The position numbers were made by a program, and so were the translations under genes. Below, one piece after another: positions 36,605 through 45,430 of a DNA stretch of 64,000 nucleotides (within the stretch, counting starts at the first letter, position 1; each line of letters opens with the position of its first letter). Location: assembly GCF_020037125.1 (NCBI RefSeq), contig NZ_JAIQDG010000027.1, forward strand, positions 105,183 to 169,182, in the 5' to 3' direction. The notes under the pieces are model-generated. The model made no database searches and was not told where the DNA came from. It worked only from the letters and a program-made list of their open reading frames with translations. The stretch is from Myxococcus sp. RHSTA-1-4 (GTDB lineage: Bacteria; Myxococcota; Myxococcia; Myxococcales; Myxococcaceae).

Positions 36605-36859
36605 GGTGGGCCTCCGGCCAGGGGGAGCACGCTAGGCACGCCATTCCCACCGGACAATGCACCGCGGTGCCGGGGGATGACTCGCGGAAGACGAAGCGGG
36701 CGTGGGGGCGAATCCACGACACGCCAACGCATCGGATGGACGCCCTCTCGCGTCGCGGCCTTCGGGCCGGGCGCATGAGACACCCTCCCGAACGCTGTCC
36801 TCCCGAGGACATCGACCTACGATTTCCGCTGGAGGCTGTCGGAAACCGGAGGAATCCCC

Positions 36860-37966
36860 ATGCGTGCAGGCAACCGCTCCAGCTGGAGAGCTCTACTCGT
36901 GGCAGTCGCCGTGCTGGCGGCGGCTGGTGCTTCGGCGCAGGCACCCGCGCAACCCACCACACGCCCTCGTCCCCCCCCGGCGGCCGGGCTCCCCACCGAC
37001 GCGGAGCTCCAGTCGGCGATGCAGCGGGCCTATACGGCCAACAAGGGAGTCACCGAAGGCAAGAACGCCGACTACATCCCGGCGCTCGCCAAGGTGGACC
37101 CGAACCTGTTCGGGATTGCCATCCTCACCGTGGACGGACGCGTCTTCTCCATCGGAGATACCGGCCAGGCCTTCTCCATCCAGTCCATCTCCAAGCCCTT
37201 CGTGGCGGCGAAGCTGATGTCCGAGATGGGAATCCAGCAGGTGGAGGAGAAGCTGGGGGTGAACGCCACCGGCGAGGCCTTCAACTCCATCGAAGCCATC
37301 GAGCGGAACAAGGAGGCCAAGGATCCTCCCACCGGAAATCCCCTGGTGAACGCGGGAGCCATCGCCGCGGTGGGGAACCTGAAGGCGGCCAACGCCGATG
37401 CACGGTGGAGCAGCGTCCTGGACACCCTCGGCGCGTTCGCGGGGCGGAACCTCGTGATGGACCAGGAGATCTACAAGTCCGAGGCGGCGACCAACACCCG
37501 CAATCGCTCCATCGCGGATCTGCTCAAGGCGTATGAGGTGATTCCGGGCAACCCGGCGGAGGCGCTCGATGTCTACACGCGCCAGTGCTCGGTGGCGGTG
37601 AATGTGAAGGACCTGGCCATGATGGGGGCCACGCTCGCGACGGGCGGAGTCAATCCCCTCACCGGCAAGCGGGTGGTGAGCCCCGACGTGGCCGAGCGGA
37701 CCCTCGCGTTGATGATGACCGCCGGGCTCTACGAGGACTCCGGCGCGTGGGCCTTCGAGGTGGGGGTGCCCGCCAAGAGCGGCGTGGGCGGCGGCATTGT
37801 CGCGGTGGTGCCGGGCAAGTATGCGGTGGCCGCGTTCTCTCCGCGCCTGGATGAGGCGGGCAACAGCGTGCGGGCGCAGAAGGCCATCGATTCCATCGTG
37901 GGCGAGCTCGGCGGCAGCGTCTTCCGCGTCGCGCAGCGTCCCTCGCCGGGTCCCACCCGGCGGTAG
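36860..37966 (+). CDS. glsA: Exported glutaminase A
   Basis: A 368-residue glutaminase of the serine-dependent type, hydrolysing glutamine to glutamate and ammonia. The nucleophile motif is QAFSIQSISKPFVAAKLM (S-x-x-K), with TGNPLVNAGAIAAVG, Tyr in the QEIYKSEAATNTRNRSIA segment and KSGVGGGIVAVVPGKYAVA downstream, all typical. Unlike most bacterial enzymes, it has an N-terminal signal peptide (LLVAVAVLAAAGASAQ), so it probably works in the periplasm. GGAGGAATCCCC precedes the ATG. Its stop is 4 bp from that of the convergent porin gene. Confidence 0.93.
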   Translation: MRAGNRSSWRALLVAVAVLAAAGASAQAPAQPTTRPRPPPAAGLPTDAELQSAMQRAYTANKGVTEGKNADYIPALAKVDPNLFGIAILTVDGRVFSIGDTGQAFSIQSISKPFVAAKLMSEMGIQQVEEKLGVNATGEAFNSIEAIERNKEAKDPPTGNPLVNAGAIAAVGNLKAANADARWSSVLDTLGAFAGRNLVMDQEIYKSEAATNTRNRSIADLLKAYEVIPGNPAEALDVYTRQCSVAVNVKDLAMMGATLATGGVNPLTGKRVVSPDVAERTLALMMTAGLYEDSGAWAFEVGVPAKSGVGGGIVAVVPGKYAVAAFSPRLDEAGNSVRAQKAIDSIVGELGGSVFRVAQRPSPGPTRR

Positions 37967-37970
37967 GCGG

Positions 37971-39197
37971 TCACTTCCCTTTCTGGAACTTGTGGCTGAA
38001 CGAGTACTTCATCGAGAACTGCACGCGGTAGTCGTCGTAGGTCCACCCGTCCCGGAAGTTCCGGCGTTGGCCCCACTGGAACTCCGGACCGAAGAAGAAG
38101 TTCTCGTTGGGGTGGACCAGCACGTTCGCCAGGGCGTAGTGCCCCGCGCTGAAGGCCCTGTCGTTCTGGCCGTTCGAGTTGAGCACCTCCACGAACGAGT
38201 GCCCGAGCGTGCTGGTCAGCCACGAGTTCCAGGACAGGTCGAGGAAGGCGACCGTGCCCAGCACCTCCAGGCCCACGCCCTCCACGGGCCGGTCCGCATC
38301 CGCCGGGTTCGTCTTGACGGCGATGTCCGCCCCGGCGTCGTTCATGTAGTTCTCGATGGCGGAGCCGTAGACGACTTGAAGCTTGAGCACCGCCTGCAAC
38401 CAGGGGAGCTTCAGGTTCGAGCTCAGGTTGGCGCCCCAGCCGACCACCTCTCCGGACAGGTCGAGCGCGTCGGTGCCCAGGTCGTCCCACTTGAGGTAGC
38501 GGAGGATTCCCGCCAGCTGCACATGGCCGAAGGCGCCGGTGTACCGGTAGTGGGCCACGAAGTCGGGAGCGGGAAAGCGCGGGGTGACGTCCTCCAGCTC
38601 GAGCCGCTGGGAGTAGTCGTCGACGTCCGCCGCGCCTCCCGGGCTCTCGACGGAAAGGTGCACCTGGTGGCCCATGCCCTGGAGCGGGCGCCAGCGGATC
38701 TGTGCATTCCGGAAGAACACCATCCCGTTGGGTCCCCAGTACTCGATGGAGTTGGGGAACACGTCGGGGTCCATGAACCCGCTCCAGGTCTGTCCCGCGC
38801 CGAACTGCCCCAGCTCGCCGAAGGCGTGCCGCAACCGGAAGGTGGTCTGCCCCGCGTCGTCGCCGACTCCGAACAACTCCGCCTCGAGGTGGACCTTCAA
38901 GTCGCCCAGCCCGGTGGGCAGCAGGCTCTTCATTCCGAACCGGCTCTGCCGGACGCCGAAGAAGAAGCGTCCCTCGCCGCCGAACTCGCCATCGAATGAG
39001 GGCAGCTTGGTGGGCCGCACGACGTCGAACCAGTCGGGGTCGATGGTCCCGAAGTTGTAGCCCGTGTCCGTCATCGCGAAGCCGAAGACTTCCAGGGAGG
39101 GCCCGGAAGGCTTCTCCTCGTCCTGCGCACCCGCCGGGAGTGCGTAGAGACACCACAACGCCAACAGCCCGCTGGCCGCGCGCCGCACGATTCGCAT
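37971..39197 (-). CDS. DcaP-like outer-membrane porin
   Basis: A protein of 408 residues: signal peptide (ASGLLALWCLYALPAGAQ), then a barrel that begins with LEVFGFAMTDTGYNFG and continues with FFFGVRQSRFGMKSL, AFGELGQFGAGQTWSGFMD and GPNGMVFFRNAQIRW, matching the DcaP family of trimeric porins for organic anions. The start at 39197 has GGAGG eight bases upstream; GTG at 39212 is an alternative. Next to an exported glutaminase it may import amino-acid or dicarboxylate products, which is inference. Confidence 0.82.
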   Translation of the reverse strand: MRIVRRAASGLLALWCLYALPAGAQDEEKPSGPSLEVFGFAMTDTGYNFGTIDPDWFDVVRPTKLPSFDGEFGGEGRFFFGVRQSRFGMKSLLPTGLGDLKVHLEAELFGVGDDAGQTTFRLRHAFGELGQFGAGQTWSGFMDPDVFPNSIEYWGPNGMVFFRNAQIRWRPLQGMGHQVHLSVESPGGAADVDDYSQRLELEDVTPRFPAPDFVAHYRYTGAFGHVQLAGILRYLKWDDLGTDALDLSGEVVGWGANLSSNLKLPWLQAVLKLQVVYGSAIENYMNDAGADIAVKTNPADADRPVEGVGLEVLGTVAFLDLSWNSWLTSTLGHSFVEVLNSNGQNDRAFSAGHYALANVLVHPNENFFFGPEFQWGQRRNFRDGWTYDDYRVQFSMKYSFSHKFQKGK

Positions 39198-39387
39198 CAC
39201 GGGTTCCTCCACGGTGGCGCGAGACTGGGGACGGGCCTCTCACCCGTCAATCAGACCCCTGGCGGCCCATGGCGCCGACCGCTTCGCAATGGACAGCGAG
39301 AGGGTGACAGTGTTCAGTAATGGCATACAGACGAGACGCTGTCTGTCTGGCCTGTATCTCATCGGATGATGGGTACACCCGGCAGGG

Positions 39388-39410
39388 CATGAGCAGACGG
39401 CCTGCTCATG
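39388..39410. promoter_or_regulatory. Perfect 9-bp inverted repeat upstream of the Imm52 remnant
   Basis: CATGAGCAG-ACGGC-CTGCTCATG is a perfect dyad in the 295-bp spacer between the DcaP porin gene and the Imm52 remnant. A second, weaker dyad (ACAGAC...GTCTGT, around 39330) lies upstream. Either could be an operator or a terminator; the spacer otherwise holds no gene. Confidence 0.45.
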
Positions 39411-39492
39411 AATCAGCACCGCCGGGCCCGCCGTACTTCTCCGTGCGCGCCTTGCCGACATTCATCCCCGGGCTCGCTGATAAGCAACCTGC

Positions 39493-40229
39493 GTGACCGA
39501 CATGCCCAGCCCCCGTCCCCCCATTGAGACCTACTATGCCGGCGCCTACTGGGGCCCCCGGAAGGAGTCCCCTGAGGAGTGCGCCCGGCGCGCGGTGACG
39601 TTTCTCAATCTGCTGGCTTCGTGCGCCCCCCTGCTCGCCAGTTGGAACAAGATTCCCAAGCCGCGCGGCCGGGGCCGCAAGACGCCCCTCATGCCACCCG
39701 ACTTCACTGCCCTCACCGAGGCGTTCCGGCGCGGCGTCAATCGGGAACCCGGGGGACCGGCCATCGAGCACCTGGGGCTGAGGGTCTCGGCCTACAATGA
39801 TGGCACCCGTGATGACTTCGTTTCTCTGAGCATGCTCTGCGGCAGCTATGCGACAGGACGAACATCCAACGCGTGCGTGCTGAACCCGCCGTCAAGGGGG
39901 CCGAATGCGGAGCGCATCCTGAGCGCCCCCGTGCTGACTGCGGTGGTGCACAGTATGGCCATTGATTGGGAACCGGATTGGGCGGTGGCCATATCCCATG
40001 CGCATCGGGACGTCTTGGAAGCGGACGCCAAGGATGATGTCTGGACCGGCTGGGTGACGCGTTCGCCATCTACGACGTGCTGAACGAGGGCGCGCTTCCA
40101 CAGGCCGGCGAGCCGGACATCGTCTCCAACGAGGCCCGGAAGGACCTGGCGTCCATCATCCAGGAGGCCATGAGGCACTGGCGGCCCAGATGGCGACATT
40201 CGAGACCGGGGGGCCGAGAAAGTCCCTGA
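39493..40229 (+). pseudogene. Imm52-family immunity gene, frameshifted or chimeric
   Basis: The first 188 codons read like an Imm52 immunity protein of polymorphic toxin systems: IETYYAGAYWGPRKESPEEC at the start, VTFLNLLASCAPLLASW, and DWEPDWAVAISHAHRDV. The frame then runs into RSPSTTC and stops at 40083. From about 40035-40062 another frame becomes strongly coding (nearly every third base G or C) and reads FAIYDVLNEGALPQAGEPD, then NEARKDLASIIQEAMRHW, to a stop at 40227-40229. A stop codon closes that frame just upstream, so the reading-frame change is real. Near 40183 a third frame (AAQMATFETGG) may continue it. No cognate toxin gene is adjacent. Confidence 0.65.
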
Positions 40230-40261
40230 AGCACCTGCCGCGCGCGGCTGCACCCGCCAGT

Positions 40262-40650
40262 GGAATGAACGTTCCTTCCACCGGGCGTCGCGTCCCCCTG
40301 GCCTGGGGGGGCAATGCTCCCCGGCCTGCTCTTTCTGGAGCGGAGCGTCCATTCCGGGGCCCTGCCGGTCCTCACCGCGCAAGGCCCCGCCTCCCGCCAT
40401 GCCCGTCCCCGGGCTGCCCCTCCCTGGAACGGAACCTCCATTCCGGGGGACCTGCCGCCCTCACTGCCCAAGGCCCCGACTTCTCGCCATGCCCGTTCCC
40501 TGGCCGCCCCTCCCTGGAACGGAGCCTCCATTCCGGGGAACCTGCCGGGCTCGCACTGCCCAAGGCCCCCATCTTCCCTCCATGCCGCGCCCCGGGCCGC
40601 GCATGTCTGGAATGGAAGTTCCGTTCCGCGCGGGCCTGCCAGGCTCCCGC
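40262..40650. repeat. Imperfect ~90-bp tandem repeat array with internal inverted repeats
   Basis: Units begin at 40337, 40426, 40516 and 40609 (periods 89, 90, 93), with a shorter divergent unit at 40262. Each begins with an imperfect dyad such as GGAACGGAGCCTCCATTCC, followed by a conserved CTGCC...CAAGGCCCC...CCATGCC...CCCCTCCCTGG stretch. Open frames exist on both strands across it but translate to Arg/Pro/Gly-rich sequence without homology, so I treat the 458-bp gap between the Imm52 remnant and the DUF2381 gene as non-coding. Confidence 0.7.
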
Positions 40651-40687
40651 CGATCACGGGCGGCCCCTCGACCGTCACGAACGGTGC

Positions 40688-41605
40688 TCACAGGAACGTC
40701 ACGTTGCTGAGGGTAACGGGGGGACGACCATCCTCGCCCCACAGCGTGAGGACGAAGGGGACGTGAGCCACGTTCTTCGTCGAGTCCGCCTCCACGATGA
40801 CGCGGCGTGCCGCCCCGGTGGACACGGAATCGTCCTGCCACACCGACAGCACTGTGAGCTCCTCACCTGCCCCGCTTCGCAGCCTCGCTCTCTCCGCGTT
40901 CCAGGGGCCTGCTCCTTCGGAGACCTCCAGCCACAACTCCACCGCCACACGCCTGGCGGAGCGGTAGCTCCAGGCGGTTCGCACCTCGAGAGCTTCCCCA
41001 GGCTGCGGGAGGTCGCCCCCTGTGAGCTCCCGCGCGGCCACACCCTCGCCGTCCATGTGCCCAGCGGCAATCAGCGCCGAGAGTCCTCCGGGGTGTTTCC
41101 GCCCGGCGTGCAGACGGTCCATCTGCTCATGGCACTCCCGGATCCGCGCGTCCTTCTCCCTCAACTCGGCTCGCAGAGACTCGGAGGGACGCCGCTGCCG
41201 GTAGACCTCCACCTGCCGCTCGGCCTCGGCCGCATGCACCACGAGCGTGAAGGTGACGCTGGCAGGCTCTACATCCCCTTTGAAGGGCACCGTCAGCCGA
41301 AGGCGCTGTCCGGGAACGGCCTTCTCCGAGGGCACGAGGAGAATCGACTCATCCGCGATGGACACCCACGGTCGCTCGCGCCCTTGCAGCGTCACGGTTT
41401 CCCTGTCGATGACCGCGCCGTGAAAGCGGAACGCGGTGGTCAGCCCCGGACGGATGACCACCTCATGCGCGGGGTGGTCCCCATCCTCCGCCAGCTCGAT
41501 GTGGCGGACTCCAGGAGCCTCAGGCACCGGAGTCGGCTGCGCGGCGGCGGAGCCCCCCACGAGGAGGGCGAGGAGTAGGAGCATGGTGGCAGTCGGCTGG
41601 AGCAC
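40688..41605 (-). CDS. DUF2381 (TIGR02268-type) exported myxobacterial protein
   Basis: A 305-residue protein: signal peptide (MLLLLALLVGGSAAAQP), then VRHIELAEDGDHPAHEVVIRP, HGAVIDRETVTLQGRERPWV and LLVPSEKAVPGQRLRLTVPF, the usual opening of this paralogous family expanded in Myxococcus. A charged, probably coiled segment (LRAELREKDARIRECHEQMD) follows, then a beta-rich C-terminus. Function is unknown. The start is GTG 41605 with GGAGG nine bases upstream. In myxobacteria such genes commonly sit directly after a serine/threonine kinase gene, as here (95-bp gap). Confidence 0.82.
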   Translation of the reverse strand: MLQPTATMLLLLALLVGGSAAAQPTPVPEAPGVRHIELAEDGDHPAHEVVIRPGLTTAFRFHGAVIDRETVTLQGRERPWVSIADESILLVPSEKAVPGQRLRLTVPFKGDVEPASVTFTLVVHAAEAERQVEVYRQRRPSESLRAELREKDARIRECHEQMDRLHAGRKHPGGLSALIAAGHMDGEGVAARELTGGDLPQPGEALEVRTAWSYRSARRVAVELWLEVSEGAGPWNAERARLRSGAGEELTVLSVWQDDSVSTGAARRVIVEADSTKNVAHVPFVLTLWGEDGRPPVTLSNVTFL

Positions 41606-41700
41606 GCGAGGTGACCTCCTGGGTGGCTTCCGTGGCGCCCGCTCCTACCACTCCCCCCGCTCGACGTCGTGCCTCCACCGCCGACGTCTCCGGCCCGCCT

Positions 41701-43617
41701 TCACTCGAAGCGGTCGACCGCCCTTACACTTCCGACACTGAAGACCCGAGCGGTATCGGGGCCTCCGCCCGGCTGGCGAATGAAGCCGCGGTTCTTGTCG
41801 TTGCCAAGCAGCTGCATACAGACCGGGATGCGCTCCCCATCCGGCGTGAGCGCCTCCGTCATGCGACCGTACACGCGCGTCTCCCCGATGATGAGCCGTC
41901 CACGGAGGCGCGTGGGTGACTTCATCTTGTACCAGTAGCCCACCACCTCGACCTCGGTGTAGCCCTCGCGCACGGTGATGTACTCGCGCCGCGTCCCGGG
42001 GAAGTCCACGGGGTGGATGTTGCCAACGATGATGCCGAGCTTCTCCATGGCCGCCTCCGCCCCCGGAGGACAACTCTCGGACGGAGGCTCCGCGCGCACG
42101 GGGGCGCTGGTGCAGGACAGCGCCGCGGACGTGGCGCCCACGCAGAGCGCCTTGCCCACGGAGCCCAGGCCCGGAGTCTTGCGCGGAGTGGCGGGGATGG
42201 AAGGTGCGGTGGCCAGCTTCTTCTTCACGGGAGCCTCGTCCTCGACGAGCGTCGCGGGAGCGGCGACGGCCGCAGGGGTGGGGGCCGCCGGAGGCGGAGC
42301 TGCGGCGGCGGCAGTCTCGGAGGGCTCCACCTCCCGCGCCACTTCATGGCCCACGGCCTCGGGAGGTCCTCCGGCCACAATGGCCACCAACGAAGCGACG
42401 GGCTCTTCCACCACGGGAGACAATGGCCACCCGCTCACCGCTGAAGCCCCCAGGCCTGCGACGGCCAGCGCCACCACGAGGACAGCGGGCGAAAGCCCTC
42501 CCCGCCTCCGCGCCCCACGCGAGCCCGGAGCCGGCACCGCCCGCGGGCGCCTCCAATGGGGCCGAGACTGGGACAGGACAGGCCCCAGCACCAGCCCGCG
42601 GGGAGCCGGCGTCGTCGACCGCGTCGGCCCCTCGGGCAGCCGGATGCGCCGCCGCGCGGCTCCAGCCTCGTCCAGCGCGTCCTCCCATTCGAACAGACTC
42701 CGCTCCCACTCCTCGCGATGGCCAAGGGCCACCGCCGCCACGAGCGCCGCATGCACCTCGTGGCCGGACTGGAACCGCGCCTCCGGCTTCTTCGCGAGCA
42801 ACCGCAGGATGATGTCGCTGAGCGCACGGGGCACCCGGCGGTTGAAGTCCGCGGGCGCGGCCGGCATCACGCTCTCCATCTCCAGGTAGAGCAGGTCCAC
42901 CGGCAGCTCGGGCGAGAACGGCCAGTGGCCCGTCACCAGACGGTAGAGGCTGACGCCCAGCGCGTGAAGGTCATCGGTGGCCCGGGCCTCGTAGCGGGCA
43001 CCGGGGCGCTTGTGGTGGGTGCGAAGGAAGCGCACCGCCTCGGGGCTGAGCAGGTGCACGGTGGCCGGAGGCAGCACCGAGGTCGTGACGGTGTCCGCGC
43101 CCGCATACCGGCCCACGCCGAAGTCGAGCAGCATCGGCTCGCCGTCCTTCTCACGGATGAGGACGTGCTCGGGCTTGAAGTCACGGTGCAGCACACTCCG
43201 GTCGTGCAGCGCCCCGAGCGCCAGGGCCACCTTGCCAAGCGTCTCCGCGAGCTGCCGGGCGGTGGGGTTCACCGTCTCCACCCAGGTGTGCAGCGCCGGG
43301 CCCGGCACCCAATCCATGACGAAGTAGAGGTACCCGGTCCTCGGGTGCGGCCACCGTCCGGAGGCATGAAGCCGCACCACGTTCGGGTGGATGCCCCGGG
43401 TCATGAGCAGGTGCACCTCCCGCTCGGCGCGCTCATCCTCCCGCCGCAGCGCCAGCTTCAGCGCGTAGAAGTCCCCGGGACGGGTCATGTCCTCCACGCG
43501 GTAGACGGCCCCGTAGCCGCCCACGCCCAGCCGCTCCACCACGCGCCAGGAGCCCACCTCCGTCCCGGGCCCGAGCGCCCCGGGGCGCACCTGCCAGTCT
43601 TCCGCGTGCATGGGCAT
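41701..43617 (-). CDS. Serine/threonine protein kinase with membrane-anchored C-terminal domain
   Basis: A protein of 638 residues. The kinase domain (about 22-305) has the glycine loop GVGGYGAVYR, K54 in YALKLAL, E67, catalytic loop HRDFKPEHV (D146) and DFG (165-167). The Mg-binding Asn of the usual HRDxKxxN is His151 here. A hydrophobic helix (about 388-410: SPAVLVVALAVAGLGASAVSG) places the rest outside: an Ala/Pro-rich linker, then a 150-residue C-terminal domain of unknown fold starting near MEKLGIIVGNIHPVDFPG. The start at 43617 has AAGG upstream; ATG 43635 is possible. It probably forms a functional pair with the DUF2381 protein. Confidence 0.85.
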   Translation of the reverse strand: MPMHAEDWQVRPGALGPGTEVGSWRVVERLGVGGYGAVYRVEDMTRPGDFYALKLALRREDERAEREVHLLMTRGIHPNVVRLHASGRWPHPRTGYLYFVMDWVPGPALHTWVETVNPTARQLAETLGKVALALGALHDRSVLHRDFKPEHVLIREKDGEPMLLDFGVGRYAGADTVTTSVLPPATVHLLSPEAVRFLRTHHKRPGARYEARATDDLHALGVSLYRLVTGHWPFSPELPVDLLYLEMESVMPAAPADFNRRVPRALSDIILRLLAKKPEARFQSGHEVHAALVAAVALGHREEWERSLFEWEDALDEAGAARRRIRLPEGPTRSTTPAPRGLVLGPVLSQSRPHWRRPRAVPAPGSRGARRRGGLSPAVLVVALAVAGLGASAVSGWPLSPVVEEPVASLVAIVAGGPPEAVGHEVAREVEPSETAAAAAPPPAAPTPAAVAAPATLVEDEAPVKKKLATAPSIPATPRKTPGLGSVGKALCVGATSAALSCTSAPVRAEPPSESCPPGAEAAMEKLGIIVGNIHPVDFPGTRREYITVREGYTEVEVVGYWYKMKSPTRLRGRLIIGETRVYGRMTEALTPDGERIPVCMQLLGNDKNRGFIRQPGGGPDTARVFSVGSVRAVDRFE

Positions 43618-43722
43618 CCAACCTTCAACCTTCATCCGAACGTGGTGAACCTATCAGGTTGATGCCCATTCCAGGGCAGCCCGCCCAGGACTGCCCCCTC
43701 GCAACCGAGCCTCTGTCTCGCA

Positions 43723-43728
43723 TATAAA
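43723..43728 (+). promoter_or_regulatory. Candidate -10 element
   Basis: TATAAA in an AT-rich island (43721-43750), 55 bases before the exported-protein start at 43784, matches the -10 consensus at five of six bases. No good -35 is visible 17 bp upstream, so the call is tentative. Confidence 0.35.
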
Positions 43729-43783
43729 ATTGGCGCACAATCAAAAACAGGACTGGAAGCCACAGCCCTGGAAAGGTCTCCGA

Positions 43784-45343
43784 ATGCGCCTGGCGTCTTC
43801 CCGCACCCGCGTCCCCTGGTTCCTGGGCGCCTGTCTCCTGCTCGGCGGTCCCCCGGCGCTCGCGCAGGAGCAGCAGGAGAAGGCCTCCGGCGCCTATCTC
43901 TCCGCGATGACCGGGCCTCTGGAGCGAGTGGAGGCCACCGCCGAGGAACTGGGCATCCCGCTGCCGTCCTTCCTCCGCCGCGAGTTCATCGAGGGCGACC
44001 TGCCCTTCCTCGGGCCCGGGAGCCTGCGCGCCGCGGGCTCGCTCGGCATGTGGATGGGCCCCACCGAGCCCGGGGCGGACTCGCCCAACGCCACCATGCT
44101 CTTCCCTCTCAAGCCGGGCGTCGCGCCGCTGCGGGACTTCCTGGACCGCGGCGCCCGGCGCCTCTCCCCCAAGTCCGACACCGTGGAGCGCGGGGGCTAT
44201 TTCTTCCGCCGCACCGAGGGCTTCCTGCTCATGGGGGCCAGCAAGGTGGACATCACCACCGTGGACCCGGAGGCCGTCGGCAAGCGCCTGGGCGCCCCGG
44301 GCGTGCTCGCCGAGGTCGACCTCGACCTCGACCGCTGGCGGACCACGGACCCGGCGAGCTTCCGGCAGATGCTGAGCCAAGGCGACCCCTCCGACGGGGC
44401 CGGCAACGCCGAGGCGCTCGGCAATGCCATAGGCACACGCCTCATCGAGAAGCTGGTGGACCGCGTGCACCTCACCGTCATGGACGCCGCGCCCACTCCC
44501 GCGTTGCGTCTGCGCGTCGCGCTCGAGCCGCTCGCCCCGGAGGAGGCCGCCCCCTTCCCCAGGCCCTCCTTCCCGCGCACGAGCGTGGGCCGTGTCGACA
44601 TCACCTACGCGTCCACGGAGACGTCGCGGTGGATGCTGGGATTGACGGATGACCTCCTGGATGCAGTCGAGAAGGACAATGGCTTCGCCGACGCCGCGAA
44701 GGCGGGCATCCGCCCCGACCAGATGCGCGCCCTCTTCAAGGAGCTCTTTGGAGTGTTCTGGGTGGCCGACTCCCTCTCCATGGCGGTGGAGCCGTCCGGG
44801 AGCGGGTTCATCTACCACCAGGTCAATCAGTACCGGCAGCCCGCCGACTTCACCGCGCGGCTGAACACCGTGCTCAAGGGCTTCAGGGACGCGGACAAGA
44901 AGGCCATCCGCCGGAACAAGAAGCTCTTCGCGAGCACCACGTACACCGCGGGTGGCGCCCGCATCACCCGGGTCGCGCTTCCGGACAACCTCAACCTCGA
45001 CTTCGTCGACTCCGGCACGATGGTTCGCATCACCGTCGCGCAGGACAAGGAGCGCCATCTCCCCGCCCTGCTCAACGCACCTTCCGAGGGGAGCATCGCG
45101 TCCATCTTCTCCGGCAGCGTGGACACGGGCGCACTGCTCGCGGCCTTCCCGGAGGCGCGCAAGGGTCTGCCTCCGGCGCTGGCCCTCACGCTCGACTCCC
45201 TGCGCGGTCAGCTCATCTCCTGGAATACCCGTCCCGAGGGCAAGGCCGCCGTCATGGAGCTGGAGGTCCCCAAGCAGCTCATCCAGGCCGTATTCCGGCG
45301 CGGGCACGGCGCGGAGCCCAGCACCTCGTCGCCCGTCCCGTAG
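43784..45343 (+). CDS. Exported protein of unknown function
   Basis: A 519-residue protein I cannot assign. It starts with a signal peptide (PWFLGACLLLGGPPALAQEQ). The mature part alternates helices and strands without obvious repeats; segments such as SVGRVDITYASTETSRWMLGL and ADSLSMAVEPSGSGFIYHQV look like a folded globular protein. Six positively charged residues cluster near 385-395 (KGFRDADKKAIRRNKK). The start at 43784 has AAAGG seven bases upstream; the longer frame from 43730 is disfavoured. It is convergent with the graspetide precursor gene, with a strong terminator between them, and divergent from the kinase gene. Confidence 0.7.
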   Translation: MRLASSRTRVPWFLGACLLLGGPPALAQEQQEKASGAYLSAMTGPLERVEATAEELGIPLPSFLRREFIEGDLPFLGPGSLRAAGSLGMWMGPTEPGADSPNATMLFPLKPGVAPLRDFLDRGARRLSPKSDTVERGGYFFRRTEGFLLMGASKVDITTVDPEAVGKRLGAPGVLAEVDLDLDRWRTTDPASFRQMLSQGDPSDGAGNAEALGNAIGTRLIEKLVDRVHLTVMDAAPTPALRLRVALEPLAPEEAAPFPRPSFPRTSVGRVDITYASTETSRWMLGLTDDLLDAVEKDNGFADAAKAGIRPDQMRALFKELFGVFWVADSLSMAVEPSGSGFIYHQVNQYRQPADFTARLNTVLKGFRDADKKAIRRNKKLFASTTYTAGGARITRVALPDNLNLDFVDSGTMVRITVAQDKERHLPALLNAPSEGSIASIFSGSVDTGALLAAFPEARKGLPPALALTLDSLRGQLISWNTRPEGKAAVMELEVPKQLIQAVFRRGHGAEPSTSSPVP

Positions 45344-45368
45344 CGTCCGGTCCGGGGCCCCATACGGA

Positions 45369-45404
45369 AGAAGGGCCGGCCGCCTCGTGGCAACCGGCCC
45401 TTCT
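45369..45404. terminator. Bidirectional terminator hairpin
   Basis: AGAAGGGCCGG (45369-45379) and CCGGCCCTTCT (45394-45404) are perfect 11-bp inverted repeats around a 14-base loop, in the 87-bp gap between two convergent genes. A-rich and T-containing flanks on both sides fit a terminator working in both directions. Confidence 0.8.
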
Positions 45405-45430
45405 CATGCTGGCGCCGATACGCGGCTCAG

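Noticed and set aside
40190..41578. Rightward 462-codon frame across the 90-bp repeats
   Set aside because: Half of it is antisense to the DUF2381 gene and the repeat part translates to Pro/Arg/Ser-rich sequence with no ribosome site.
43625..45307. Leftward 560-codon frame opposite the exported protein gene
   Set aside because: The plus strand gives a signal peptide, a good ribosome site and a folded-looking protein; the antisense product does not.
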